A stretch of 64,000 nucleotides of DNA, from NCBI GenBank assembly GCA_010279815.1, contig QEOQ01000353.1:148464-212463 (forward strand). Reading direction: 5' to 3'. Shown here piece after piece: positions 45,101-56,712 of the stretch. Both the position numbers and the translations under genes were made by a program. This DNA is from Brachionus plicatilis. Its lineage: Eukaryota > Rotifera > Eurotatoria > Ploima > Brachionidae. Each line of letters opens with the position of its first letter. The first letter of the stretch is position 1. The notes under the pieces are model-generated. The model was not told the origin of the DNA. It searched no databases and saw only the letters and a program-made list of their open reading frames with translations.

Positions 45101-48100
45101 GATGGCAATTCAGACTGGACATAAAAACCGAGCCGAAAATCAAAGCAGCTAAAGAATCGAGCTCGGTTCACTCTGTGCCAATCTAAAGTAGCATCTAAAT
45201 AATTTTCTTTTTTTACCAAAGAACTAAATGAAATAGCTGCACATTCACTTTTAGAATTAAGCTTGGATACTAGTGGATTTGTTTCTGCTGAGTCTTGGTC
45301 AAAAATTCCAATTTGTTGGCGAAAAAAGTCACCCTTTAAATTGTTCCTCACATCTGATCTATTCTGCACATAAAAAACTTCTAGTTTAGCAGGCGATTCC
45401 GGCCGCATCTTGTAGCTAAACGAAATAGACTGAATTTGTGTGTTAAAAGGAGATTGAAGATTTATTAAAGGTGAATAAATGGCATCCTGATTGTCATTTT
45501 TTTTGCTTATGGACACATAAAAATCATCAATGGAACTATGGTGATTTATTTGGTCGAACTTGGGCAAGTGTTGAACACCAAGGCCATCATTTGGTGAGAA
45601 AACAGATGCAAAAATAGTCTGGCTGATGAATGGGTTGGTTGTAAATTGGCACAGAGAATGGTCGAAGGTGCAGTCACCGTACCGACGGTCCAATGCAACA
45701 GCTATGTCTATGGAGTACTTTGAGTCGCGTTTGAGCCTAAGTGATGAATCGGACACCAATTGGTACATGTTTTTGTTATTGAGGTATTCGTTTGAGACAA
45801 ACACATCTGCTTTGTTTGAATTTTTGACCACTGTTTTGATAAAATTTGCCAAATCACTGGTGTCAATGAAGTATTTTGGTTTAATGTCAAAGGTAAGGCC
45901 GTAGCGGCGCTTGGTGATTGATCTAAAGTAAAAATTTAGTTCGTCATGCACTTTGCTGTTGAGAACAAAGCCAGCTAGTGGTGGAAATGTCAAAGAAAAC
46001 TCGCGCATTTCTTCATCAAACACATTTTTCACAAATATCCAATTGACTTCAAAATCGAATTGGTCTTGTGGCGAGTTCATTATCCAAAACCAAGTTAAAT
46101 TCCAACCATTTTGGCTTATTGTAAACGAGTCGTTTTTTGGCTCTGCAAAATCCATCAGATATGAGCAATTATTTCTAAATTCATCTGACATGTTTAAGCT
46201 GTTGACTGTTGGTTTTTTGGATAATTCTTGTTTGACTATCAAAGAATGAGCTGGAATTGAACACTTTAAAATTATTTTTTTTAATATTTGTTAACTATTA
46301 AGTTTAATAATCAAATAAATGTAAAAATTTTATAAAAATTCTATTATTAAACAAATGAATTATTAAAGATAAGACACTATTATTTTAACCAGATTTGTTT
46401 AAAAGTCACAAAGTCAAAATCAAGTCACTAGACTTGAAATTTTTTATTCTGTAAAAAAGTCATTTGACTTGACTTGAAAATTAAAAAAAAAAATGACTTC
46501 ACTTTAATTTTTTTTTACAAGTCATTTCAAAGACTTGGAAATAAAAATGGCCGCCTTAATAACTTCATGGAACAGTAAAATTCAAATATTAGTTTTAAAC
46601 TAAAAAATGACTTGATTTTTTAGTCAAGGCCAATTTTAAGGCAATTCTAGTCACTCAATCTCAAACTAAAAAATTTTTCTAGTCAAGTCCAATGAATTTT
46701 AAAAAAAAATTTCCGATCATACGACTTGACTTAGGAAAGACTTTAAAATGAATTTTGTGCAAGTCTGATTTTAACTTGTATTGATTATAAAATTTTATAA
46801 AATTTACACTTAAAAAAAATCAAAAGAAAGTTATCTAGAGAAATAAGCTTTTAGTAAAATATTATTTAAAAAAAATGAATTTTAAGGTGGAATTGAACAA
46901 TTAAACATTTTTTTCTATATTTATTAACTATTTAGTTTAATAATTAATTAAATGAAAAATTTAAAATTAAAAAAATGTAGACATCAAATAAATAAATTAT
47001 TTAATTTCTATTTTTTTTTAAATATTAAATACCGCTTATATATGTCAGGTACTGGTGTTTTAATTATTCAAACATAAGCTATTTGATGACAGAATTCAAA
47101 TATCTTATCAAAAAATATAAAAGAAAATTTTTTTTTCACCATTGGATATTTCAGTTATCTAATTATTTCTTTTCCCAAAAAAGTAAAATACTTTTATTCT
47201 TATTCTGCTAGAAGATGTTTTTAAAAATAATGCCAAGATTGATTTGAAAATTTTTCAGATCAAATTTTTATTTAAATCTGAAGTTGAGGATTATCATATG
47301 AATGTATTTTATTAAATGAATTGACTAATAAATAAGTAAATTACTCTTTATTTTTATTATTATTATTATTTTTTAGTTCCAAGCCTCATAGGCAAAAAAG
47401 ATAAAGAAAAAAAAAGGAAAAAACTTTGTAAAAATTATGATTACGTATAAAAGTAAAATATTTTCAGTAGATCGTTTGATAGTTTAAAAAAGTAAAAATA
47501 TTCTAAAAAAAAAATCGAAAAATTTTCACCAAATTTTCTTTAATTCTCATACTTTTTTAAATAAAAATTTGGCTAACTTTTATAATATCAAAATATTATT
47601 TTTAGATTACTGAAATGATGAAAATAGATTTTATTAAATTGATTTAATGGCTAAGCGAAATCAATCAAAAGTCTTAAAAAATAATACCTAGCTACCATAT
47701 ATGTCTTACTAGTAAGACATCTTCGCAAGCGTGCTTGCCGTAGCTTATTATTATTATTATTATTAAATTTTATTGTAACAATAATCAAATTTTAATACAA
47801 TCTGCTTGTATTCACTCAGTAATTTTTATTTTATTTTTTTTTAATTTTTCAAATAAAGCAACTTAAAATAAAATTTTAGAAAAAATTTTTCTTAATAATT
47901 TTTAAGGTGAAATTTCAAAGAATTAACACTTTTCATTTTTGCAAAATATTTAAATAATTTTTTATAATTGTACCATTTGTTTACAGTTCAATGATTTAAA
48001 ATTAGCTGATAATATGACAAATTTATCACTTACTTTAGACGATTTACCATATAATCTTAAATGATGATTTTCAGGTACTTGGATATTAAGCAAATGTCCA

Positions 48101-49432
48101 CCAATAAATCCGGTATTGACAGTGTCTTGCACTAGTCTCAAATTTTTGCTCTGTGAGTGTGTGGCCGGCAAGAACTGATACGATAATCTAAAATGACTCA
48201 TCGGCTCTTCACGGTTCTGATCTCGTTCCATTAAAACATGCCTGATGCTTATCTCATTGCTAATAGATAGATACAACTTTGCAGGTCTAAAGCATCCACA
48301 AAATATCCAGTTATTTTTTAAATCTTTTTTATTTTAAAAAAAATTCATAATTTTTTCTTTATTAAAATTTTAAAAAAAAATTTATTTTACTTGAATTTAT
48401 TTTTTGGAATAAACTTTGATCAAAAGAGCCTTGTTCATTCTGAAACAAAAGATAGTCATTGTTTTGGGAACATGGCGGTCTGGCTGGATCAATGACCACT
48501 TCGGTGTTGTTCAAGCTGCATTTTTTAAATTCAAATGTGTCGACCATTACCTCAATTATCTTGTCTTCTGGGGCAGTTATTGTATAAGTTAAGTTGACTA
48601 GATAATCAGATGATTTGATCACCCCACTGGGCTCTGTGAACACATTTTTAATTGTGTTGTAAAAAATGCTAAATCCGGATTTAGTCTCCGATTTATCAGT
48701 GACAAATTTTAGATAAATTTTATTTGAATAGATCACAAATTTTTCCACAATGTCCTCTCCGCAAATTGTTCTCGGCACCTCAGCCAATTCAGTGGAACCA
48801 ATTTCAAGAAAGTCAATGCAAGTATTGTTGAATGACTCAATCGAGAGTCGTTCGAATCTCAAAAAAGTGATGCTGTTCGGCTCGGTCTCAATTCTGTAAG
48901 TCAAATTTAGATTGTTTGTGTAGCGGAATCTGAGCTCCGGACTCTCTATTTGTCCTCTTGGTTCAAAGAATGTAAGCTGAAATTTTTTGATCTTGATCTT
49001 GAATCCATCCATGGTGACTGCATTGTCTGTATGAAAATTAAACCAGACTGAACTAGAGTCAAAAATGATGGGGTCCGGGTGATCATTGCCACAGTAAGTA
49101 CCATAAATATTTTGGTCTATTTTGTCTCCTGTGCCAATCTGAAGATAGTCACAGCATTGATGATTATTATTCTTGTCAAAGCAAGCTTTGTCCTGAAGAT
49201 TGAAGCTCTGAAACTCTAGCATCATGCCAAAGCCAGACTCGACTTTGATCATGTACCAACAGGAATGAATGTTGTTTGTGTAGTCGGGGTTTTTTAAAAT
49301 TATTCCCGATATGTCATTTTCGGTGATGGGCAGTGTAAAGTTGCATTTGGTTTGTGGGTAAACGATTTGGATAAGAGCTGATAAAAAAATGAGACTTGGA
49401 AAAAAAGCACGGAATAAATGGCAATTAACCAT
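39200..49432 (-). CDS. CUB/MAM/EGF-repeat type I membrane protein
   Basis: Large cell-surface protein, exact orthologue not recognised. Nine exons, 49432-48391, 48323-47974, 46263-44427, 44369-44174, 44118-44023, 41029-40856, 40804-39701, 39649-39326 and 39272-39200, join in phase to 1731 residues. Order: signal peptide (about 1-26); three CUB-like domains to about residue 400 (first with C-W, CC and YCG landmarks); a linker; a MAM domain at about 660-862 starting GDCTFDHSLCQF and ending ATIGIDDIEL; then a long run of EGF domains (DECESSPCANGATC-type, some calcium-binding) to about 1645; one transmembrane helix at about 1677-1701; and a short 30-residue tail starting GIKRTKK. Likely adhesion, scavenger or Notch-ligand-like surface function, by architecture only. 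Introns 2 (1710 nt) and 5 (2993 nt) hold repeats. Confidence 0.9.
41640..42393 (+). mobile_element. LINE family C, 5'-truncated copy in intron 5
   Basis: Reverse transcriptase C-terminus read in three frames: SERDLVVQMKYNLKWDDQCK and SLYKTYVRPHLEYAVQAWCP (41664-41981), then LSERRERGGMIQMFKFVRGY (from 42002), then FTNRVVKGWNKLPTQICESR (about 42185-42245). The 'VRPHLEYAVQAWCPY' block is typical of CR1/Jockey-like elements. The 3' UTR contains AGCTACCATA, a hairpin around AATGACC...GGGTCATT, and an ATT tail (42372-42393). Inserted in the CUB/MAM/EGF gene on the opposite strand. Confidence 0.87.
42459..42536. mobile_element. 78-bp hAT-type miniature element, complete
   Basis: Perfect 20-bp terminal inverted repeats CAGAGTTGTTTTTAAGTCAC. 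The core is GTCAAGTCAAGTCAATGACT. Flanked by perfect 8-bp direct repeats CATAAAAT (42451-42458 and 42537-42544). One of the smallest elements that still shows both ends and target duplication. It defines the family seen at 29243, 42660-42770, 46400-46760, 57437 and elsewhere. Confidence 0.92.
42660..42780. repeat. Degraded relative of the 78-bp element
   Basis: Contains CGCGAAAGTCAG, AAAAGTCTTTTGACTTTATG and the right terminus GACTTTAAAACAACTCTG. The left end is lost. Intron 5 of the CUB/MAM/EGF gene. Confidence 0.6.
46395..46760. repeat. Cluster of GTCAAGTC repeats
   Basis: Several overlapping degraded copies in intron 2 of the CUB/MAM/EGF gene, starting CAGATTTGTTTAAAAGTCAC and containing many AAGTCATTTGACTTGACTTG and AGTCAAGGCC strings. 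They appear nested or tandem; single borders could not be set. Confidence 0.6.
47690..47770 (+). mobile_element. LINE family C-type 3' terminus
   Basis: AGCTACCATATATGTCTTAC with hairpins ATGTCTTACTAGTAAGACA and GCAAGCGTGCTTGC, then GTAGCTT and an ATT tail. Same layout as 36646-36745 (minus) and the end of 41640-42393. No coding sequence. Intron 2 of the CUB/MAM/EGF gene. Confidence 0.75.
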
Positions 49433-50717
49433 TTCTAAAAAAAATGTTATACAATAAGCCTGTTTTAAAAGATTTGAGTGATTATTTTTTAAACTAATGT
49501 AAAATTTAAAAATGATTTATGCGATGATGTTAATTAAAGCGTTGGAGGAGCTCTTAAAAAAATCATCATTGGTTTGGTTTAAATCAACGCTGTTTTTTTT
49601 TATTTAAAAAATTAAAAAAAGCACAATTTTTGGAAAATTTTAAGTCTATTGTTAAGTCGATTTTTGATCAATTTTTTAATAAAATTTTAATTTAACAATA
49701 TTTCTGAATGTTTGAATAGAATAATTAAAAGCTTAAAAAATATTCTGAACCAATTTTTTAGAAAATTGACTTTTTACCTGATTTCAAAGGATTATTTCAT
49801 TGTCTGTGAACGTAATTGAACCACATTTTTAATGTTTTTAATTCAGATACCTGGATTGTCATTTAAAAAATTTAATAATTTAAAATAAATTGACAAATTA
49901 TTAAAACATTATAAAAAATTTAATTTCGGTGAAATCGACGAGCTCCTCGTACTTTTTTTAATTAAGAAAGTAATGATTTCAATAAAAAACTAAAATTTTT
50001 CTAATTAAATAAAAAAAAACTTTCTTTTTTACAAGATAAAAAAAAAATATATTTTTTAAAGAAAAAGGTCTATTTTAATGATCCAGATGACTGGTACTTT
50101 ATTTTTGGTTCCATAAAAAAAATTGATTTTCTGTAAAATAATTTGTGAAAAACAGTAAAGAATACCGAAAAACCAGGATATATTTTTTTGGGTATTCCAA
50201 ATTTAAAATTTAAAAACGGGTTCCTAAAAAAAAAAAACTATTTTTAGTTGAGTCCCAGACCATTATGACACAAGGACTTGAGCCTATCAATTTTAATAAA
50301 AACTTTTAAAATCATATAAGATTTTATTAAAATTTTTTTTATTTAATTAAAATAAAAAACAAATTTTTTTTTAATTCTTGAATTATATTTAATTATTATT
50401 TAATTCATTTTAACGCTAAATCGGACGATGTTGTAAAATTTAAAAAAATTGAAATTTAAATTAGATCATTTTTTCAAATGTTAATTTAAAAATAAGCTAA
50501 ACATAACATTTTAGAGCTAAAATTTTAAATTTTTAAAATATTCATAGCTGATTGTTTTGGTGGTATTATTTTGCCATAAATTTTAAATTAGATAATCAAA
50601 AATTTTCAAATTCATGTAACTGCATGTGCAATTTACGTACTAAAATTCAAAATAAAAGCAATTTTTGAACTAGAATAATTCCTATGTAACATTTCTCTCC
50701 ATAAAAATCCAAGAAAA
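49433..50717. other. Divergent intergenic region
   Basis: Separates the CUB/MAM/EGF gene (-) from NFS1 (+), so it must hold both promoters. AT-rich with no recognised element or exon. Confidence 0.5.
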
Positions 50718-52220
50718 ATGTTGAGCAAACAACTGAACAGAATTTTTGTCGTACCACGACCAAGTTACATGCGAATTTTGACCCTGTCACAAAATGCATC
50801 CACTGAAGCCAAAATCCAAAATCCGGACAAATTCTCCCAATTGAAAGAGCTTAAACAACGACCACTTTATCTGGATGTACAAGCCACATCGCCCACAGAC
50901 CCGCGCGTTCTCGACGCAATGCTGCCATACATGACCAACATGTACGGCAACCCGCACTCTAGGACCCATGCATATGGCTGGGAAACCGAAAAAGCTGTCG
51001 AACAGGCCCGAGAAGTAAATTCAAAAACAATTTAAAAATATAAATTAAATTTTTTTTAATTAAAATTTTTTCTAGGAAGTAGCTAAACTGATCAATGCAG
51101 ACCCTAAGGAAATTATATTCACCAGTGGTGCCACTGAGTCCAACAACATAGCAGTCAAAGGAGTAGCCAGGTTCTACAAAGACTCAAAAAAACATGTGAT
51201 CACCACTCAAATTGAGCACAAATGTGTGCTTGATTCTTGCAGAGCCTTGGAAATGGAAGGCTTTAAAGTCACTTATTTGCCAGTCAAACAAAATGGCCTG
51301 ATTGACTTGGAACAACTGGAAAAATCCATTCAACCTGACACTTCTCTGGTCTCCATTATGGCTGTCAATAATGAAATTGGCGTGCTGCAACAAGTCGACG
51401 ATATTGGTCGCATTTGTCGCTCTAAAAAAGTATTCTTTCACACTGATGCTGCTCAGGCAGTTGGTAAATTGCCAGTCGATGTTCAAAAATCCAAAATTGA
51501 CTTGATGTCAATCAGTGGTCACAAGCTCTATGGTCCCAAAGGAGTTGGTGCTTTGTATGTTAGGCGCAAGCCTAGAGTAAGGCTCGAAGCCATTCAGAGT
51601 GGAGGTGGTCAAGAGAGGGGCATGCGAAGTGGAACCGTACCCACACCGCTGGTCGTCGGTTTGGGCACTGCTTGCCAAATCAGTCGTGAAGAAATGCAAG
51701 TAAAAAATAAAAAAATTTTTCTATAAATTAAAAAAAAAAATTTAAATTATTTAAAAAATTTATTTATATATTTAAATTTAAAATTTTTTTTAAGTATGAT
51801 GATGAAAAAATTAAAAGGCTATCCAAGCGATTGATAGATAGAATAACCAGTGAATTGAGCCATGTGGTGGTAAATGGTGATCCTGACCATCGTTATCCAG
51901 GCTGTGTAAATATTTCGTTTGCTTATGTAGAAGGCGAAAGTTTGCTAATGGCATGCAAGAACATAGCTCTATCATCAGGCAGTGCGTGTACTTCGGCGTC
52001 GTTGGAGCCAAGTTATGTGCTGAGGGCGATCGGTGCCGATGACGAATTGGCCCATTCGTCTATTCGTTTCGGCATCGGTCGATTTACTACAGAGCAAGAA
52101 ATCGACTACACTGCCGAACAAACAATCAAACATGTGAAGGCGCTAAGAGAAATTAGTCCTTTGTGGGAAATGGTACAAGAAGGAATTGATTTGAAATCGA
52201 TTAAATGGAGCCAACATTAA
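50718..52220 (+). CDS. NFS1: Mitochondrial cysteine desulfurase NFS1
   Basis: PLP enzyme that takes sulfur from cysteine as a persulfide and hands it to ISCU for iron-sulfur cluster assembly in mitochondria, also supplying sulfur for tRNA thiolation. Three exons, 50718-51014, 51076-51699 and 51795-52220, join in phase to 448 residues; introns are 61 and 95 nt. The Arg/Ser-rich, acid-free start [20 protein letters not shown] looks like a mitochondrial presequence. Motifs: [33 protein letters not shown] lysine in [12 protein letters not shown] (Lys249), [12 protein letters not shown], and the mobile catalytic loop [21 protein letters not shown] (Cys372). The C-terminus [18 protein letters not shown] is the highly conserved eukaryotic ending. 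Very high conservation; function secure. Confidence 0.97.
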
Positions 52221-52700
52221 AATAAAATGATTTGTAGAAATAATTAAAAAATTCAAAAAAAATAAATTTTATCTTGTTTATTTTAATTTAAGCATTTTTA
52301 AAAACTTAGCTGACAATATTATTTTTTAAATAAATTGTTGGTTTTACTTGAGTTTTTAAATATTATTTTTTTAAAGTTTCTATTTAAAAAAATATTTTTT
52401 AAATTTTACAATAAATTTTAAGAAAATGAACAAAAGTAATTAATGTAATTTACTTACAATAGTGGGACATTCATTAAACCAATGTTAAAAGCAAATAATG
52501 GAAGAAATAGTTTGGATATTCTTGGTCAAGATTGAAAAATACCCTTTTTTTTTTAATTTTTTGATGGAACTTTCAAAATTCAAGCTTTAAATTTACTATG
52601 ATAAAAATTAGATCTATATCTACTTTGAAAAAATTTTAAATTTTGAATTGATTATTTAGAAAAGAAAAGTGATAATATTTATTTAAATTTTTTATTTTAA
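52221..52700. other. AT-rich spacer
   Basis: Between NFS1 and the RRM gene array. Nothing recognised. Confidence 0.4.
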
Positions 52701-52719
52701 ATTTAAAAAATATCGTTTT

Positions 52720-53960
52720 AATCATTCTATTATGACATTTGATTAGCTTTATAATTGAATTAATTTAAATATTCAAAAATTAATTTATTTAATCGTGATT
52801 TAAACATTTTTAAAGATTTAACTGAATTTTTAATTAATGTATATTTTTTTAATTTAAAGTTCAAACAATATTTTATAAATTTACATATTAAAATTATTTT
52901 TTATTTTTTAAATGGATATTTATTAATATAATGGGTAATAGTTTAAATTGGCAAAACTGAAAATAGCATAAATAAATTTTAACTTAAAAAATTTTTTAAA
53001 TAAAAATAAATATATAAAAAATAAAAATTTTATTCTAATCTACAAAATAAGTAAATGAAAAATAATATTAAACATAAAATATTAATAGAAGTAAAAAAAA
53101 ATTTCGAGGATAATTAAAATTCAATCTCGTATTTTAATTTTTTCTTTTCTGAATGCATGAGAATGGAAACATTTAAAAAAATGAAAATATGAGTTTAAGA
53201 TTTTAAAAAAGAAGTTAACAATTGAAAAAAGTCCAAGAGATGAAAGTAGAAAAAAAAATCACTTCAAGACGAACAAATGAAGGTTGATTAACCAAAAGTT
53301 GAAAAAAAGGTTACAAATGGTAAAAACGGAATTGTAAAAGAAACTGAAGAAAAAAAACCAGAAAGTGTTCCAAGTGAAGAACAAAAAACGCAAGATATAC
53401 CTAAAGCTTCTGACAAAGAAATAAAGTCTTTATGGACTGAAATTCAAGAAGTTAGAATCAAACGTTCCAAAAAAAGGATCAATAAAAAAAATAATAAAGC
53501 CAAACAAAAATTCACTTTTGCTCATTTAAAATTTAAATCAGAGGAATTAAAAAATGAATCATCTCCTGAAATTGATGGTAAATTTATTTATAAAGTTTTA
53601 TAAATTTAATAATTTAATTTTTTTTAGAATGTGTCACAAAAAAAACAAAAATAAACAAAGTTAGCGAAATCAGCAATGAAAATTTAGAAAAGGATGAGAC
53701 CATAAATTTATTTTTGAGCAATTTATCAAATCACGACAAGGAAATCTTGAACAATTTGAGCATGCATGATGTTTATAGAATATTAATAAATTTTAAATTT
53801 GTGTTTTATAAAAATTTTAAATACAATTTTGGAAATGCATTGAAAATGTACGATGGTTGAGATATTTGTTATTTTGGAAATATTAGGAGAAATTTTTGCA
53901 ATGTGGCTCTATTGATATTAAATTTAGTGTTTCAAACATAGATTATTTAGTTTTAGAAAA
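52720..53960 (+). pseudogene. RRM-acidic array, copy 0 (relic)
   Basis: The upstream block CATTTGATTAGCTTT and the 5' leader (CTCGTATTTTAATT...GAATGCATGAGAATGG) match those of copies 3 and 4. Coding pieces match KKVTNGKNGIVKET, SVPSEEQKTQDIPKASD and EVRIKRSKKRINKKNNKAKQ, but the first half of RRM1 (the CTLFLKSLP part) is missing and frames are broken. A second, strongly diverged RRM-like piece reads DETINLFLSNLSNHDKEILN. No acidic tail. Dead copy. Confidence 0.75.
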
Positions 53961-54226
53961 TTTTAAGAGTAAATAAATAAAATTCTATTACTTTACTTTT
54001 ACTTTTACTATTTCTAAATAGATTTTCGATACAGAAAAAAAAATTATTTTTTTGTGATTTTTTCCAAAACTAGTAGACATTCGGAGGGGAAAAGTCTTTA
54101 AAAAAAAATAAATATTTCCAAAATATTATTTTTTTTTTAAATATTTGTAATTATAAATCAATAAATAATGTAAAAAAATTGAATAACTTTTTTTCTAAAA
54201 GTTTGAAAACATCCGAAGAAGTAGAA

Positions 54227-55220
54227 ATGAAAATTAAGGTTGAGAAAAAGGTCCAAGAGATAAAAGTGGAAAAAATAACACCACTTCAAGAAGAACAAAT
54301 AATGGTTGATCAACCCAAAATTGAAAAAAATAAGAAGGTAAAAATTGGTAAAAAAGAAACTGAAAAAGATAATGAAAACAAAAAACCAAAAAGTGTTCCG
54401 AGTGAAAAACAAAAAACGCCAGAAAGACCTAAAGCTTCAGATGACTGTACTCTTTTTCTTAAATCACTACCAGAAGATGTCACTGAGGATGAAATCAAGT
54501 CTTTATCGACTGATATACAACAAGTTAGAATTAAAGCCTTAAAGAAAAAACAGCCACCATTTGCCTATGTTGAATTTGTTAGCGAAGAAATCACAAATAA
54601 AAATCATAAAGAATTTCAAAATAAAAAAATTCGAGGTCAAAAAATTTATGTTGATTTTGTTGGCCCAAAAAGTTCTTATGTTAAACCAGAAACAGCAGTC
54701 AAGAAAAAAGAAAAGGAAAAAGATCTGACACGACTTCATATCGGAGGTATTGATAAAAGCGCAACCAAACAGGATCTAAATAAAGTATTCAAAAGCTGCA
54801 AATCTTTTTCTCTTGCTGCCAAAAAAGATAGCAAGTTAAATCTTGGTTTTGCTTTTGCTTCATACAGCACAGAAGAGGAGGCTAAAAAAGTCCTTGACGC
54901 ATTGAATGGAACTGAATTTAATGGTAAAAAATTGAAGATAGATTTCGCATTTAAACAAGAAGAGTCAAAAAAAAAAACGTGAAACTGTTGCCAAAACTGA
55001 AGAACCAGTTACAAAAAAATTGAAAAATATCAAGGGTGAACAACTGGTCAAGAAGGAAGAAGAAAAAAAGAAAGAATCTCCTGCTACCAAAATGAATGGT
55101 AAAGTTAAACAGGAAGAGAACAAAAATGGAAAAAGAAAACTAGAAGAAGATGAAGAAGATGAGGATGAAGATGAAGATGATGAAGACGACGAAATGGAGA
55201 CTGATGAGGATGACGATGAA

Positions 55221-55252
<32 letters not shown>

Positions 55253-55439
55253 CGATGAGGATGATGATGATGATGAAGATGAGGAAGAGGATGACGATGA
55301 GGATGATGATGATGATGAAGATGAGGAAGAGGATGGCGATGACCAGCAAAAAGCTAAAGGTAATGAGGATGATGAAGATGATGAAGATGATGAGGATGAT
55401 GATGACGAAGATGATGATGATGAAGATGATGAGGAATAA
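54227..55439 (+). pseudogene. RRM-acidic array, copy 1 (type a, single frameshift)
   Basis: First in-frame ATG at 54227; it lacks the N-terminal 50 residues or so of copy 4 (MIKKTQKFKGKKQQ...). Lysine/glutamate-rich N-terminus, RRM1 (CTLFLKSLPEDVTEDEIKSL...PPFAYVEF), and RRM2 (TRLHIGGIDKS...LNLGFAFASYS). After EESKKK an A run is one base longer than in copy 4, so translation stops at 54982. The acidic tail continues intact in the next frame (55020-55439). The RRMs and 3' UTR are almost identical to copy 4. A homopolymer sequencing or assembly error could explain the break; otherwise the product is a 251-residue protein without a tail. Confidence 0.75.
55140..55439 (+). repeat. GAT-type coding microsatellite, copy 1 tail
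   Basis: Nearly pure GAT/GAC/GAA/GAG codons for about 100 codons. Equivalent tracts lie at 60010-60150 (copy 3, with the longest uninterrupted GAT run) and 62025-62298 (copy 4). Length differences among copies are whole codons. Confidence 0.9.
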
Positions 55440-55640
55440 GTCTTTTTAGTGTTATATTTAATTTGCTCTAATTAAATAAAAATTTAAAAAATTATTAATT
55501 TTCTTTTTTTTTATAATTTAGTTATTTAAAAATAATCCATTTTCTAAAATTTTGTACTTTTTGGAATCAACCTTGTAAAGCGATTTCTTGATTTTTAAGT
55601 CAAAAGTTTCCCGTTAAAAGTTCTTATTAAGTAAATCATC

Positions 55641-56612
55641 TTGGTATGTAAAGAACATTTCAGAGTTAAATACAAGTCATGCAATTTTAAATCATTTTGT
55701 GAAATTGTTGCCAAAACTGAAGAACCAGTTACAAAAAAATTGAAAAATATCAAGGGTGAACAACTGGTCAAGAAGGAAGAAGAAAAAAAGAAAGAATCTC
55801 CTGCTACCAAAATGAATGGTAAAGTTAAACAGGAAGAGAACAAAAATGGAAAAAGAAAACTAGAAGAAGATGAAGAAGATGAGGATGAAGATGAAGATGA
55901 TGATGAGGATGCGGAAGAAGATGAAAATAGACAAAAAGCTTCTGACGCTTGCACTCTATTCCTGAAATCGTTGCCAAACGATGTGACCGATGAAGAAATC
56001 AAGTCTTTGTCGGCTGATATTCAAGAAGTAAGAATCAAACGTTCCAGAAAAATCATCAATAAAAAAAATAATAAAGTCAAACAACAATTCACTTTTGCTC
56101 ATGTAGAATTTAAAACAGAGGAAATAGCTAATAAAAATTACAAAGAATTGCAGCATAAAAAAATTCGCGATAAAGATTTGGTCATTGATTTTTTGGGTGA
56201 AAAGAGTTCTTATATCAAGAAAGATAAACTAAAAAAAGATCAACCAAAAGAGAAAGATATGAAAAAACTTCATGTAAGTGGATTCGAAAAGACGACCACC
56301 GAGGCAGATTTGAAGAAATTTTTCAAAAATTGCACCGAATTTAATCTACCCATTAAAAAAGATACCAAGTTGAACTTTGGCTTTGCTTTTGCTAGCTTTG
56401 CCAATGAAATAGAGGCGAATAAAGCCCTAGAGGTGTCTAATGGAAAAGAGGTGAATGGAGAAAAATTGGTCATTAATTTTGCCTTTAAAAAACCTGAGCC
56501 CAAAAAGAAACAAGAAGCTGTTGCCAAAACTGAAGAACCAGTTACAAAAAAATTGAAAAATATCAAGGGTGAACAACTGGAAAGAATCTCCTGCTACCAA
56601 AATGAATGGTAA
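55641..56612 (+). CDS. RRM-acidic array, copy 2 (type b, rearranged)
   Basis: A reading frame of 323 codons. The opening residues derive from what is 3' UTR in copies 1 and 4 (the first codon used here is not ATG). From VAKTEEPVTKKLKNIKGEQL it carries the linker and a short acidic block normally found at the C-terminus, then RRM1 (CTLFLKSLPNDVTDEE...FTFAHVEF), RRM2 (KKLHVSGFEKT...LNFGFAFASFA), and again the linker. At the end a 23-bp deletion relative to copies 1, 3 and 4 shifts the frame and stops it at 56612; the old frame would continue to an acidic tail of about 20 residues near 56708. The first ATG after the start is deep in the linker, so translation start and function are uncertain. 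Confidence 0.6.
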   Translation: MVCKEHFRVKYKSCNFKSFCEIVAKTEEPVTKKLKNIKGEQLVKKEEEKKKESPATKMNGKVKQEENKNGKRKLEEDEEDEDEDEDDDEDAEEDENRQKASDACTLFLKSLPNDVTDEEIKSLSADIQEVRIKRSRKIINKKNNKVKQQFTFAHVEFKTEEIANKNYKELQHKKIRDKDLVIDFLGEKSSYIKKDKLKKDQPKEKDMKKLHVSGFEKTTTEADLKKFFKNCTEFNLPIKKDTKLNFGFAFASFANEIEANKALEVSNGKEVNGEKLVINFAFKKPEPKKKQEAVAKTEEPVTKKLKNIKGEQLERISCYQNEW

Positions 56613-56712
56613 AGTTAAACAGGAAGAGAACAAAAATGGAAAAAGAAAATTAAAAGATGAAGACGATGAAGATGATGATAAGGATGATGATGAAATCTTA
56701 TTAGTGTAATAT

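Noticed and set aside
46395..46760. GTCAAGTC-rich region as a CRISPR-like or regulatory array
   Set aside because: Spacing is irregular and the units match the termini and core of the 78-bp hAT-type element, so nested transposon debris explains it.
55140..55449. Long poly-Met/Lys and poly-Ile frames overlapping the acidic tails (also 62022-62310)
   Set aside because: They are alternate-frame and antisense readings of the GAT microsatellite; the real coding frame is the Asp/Glu one.
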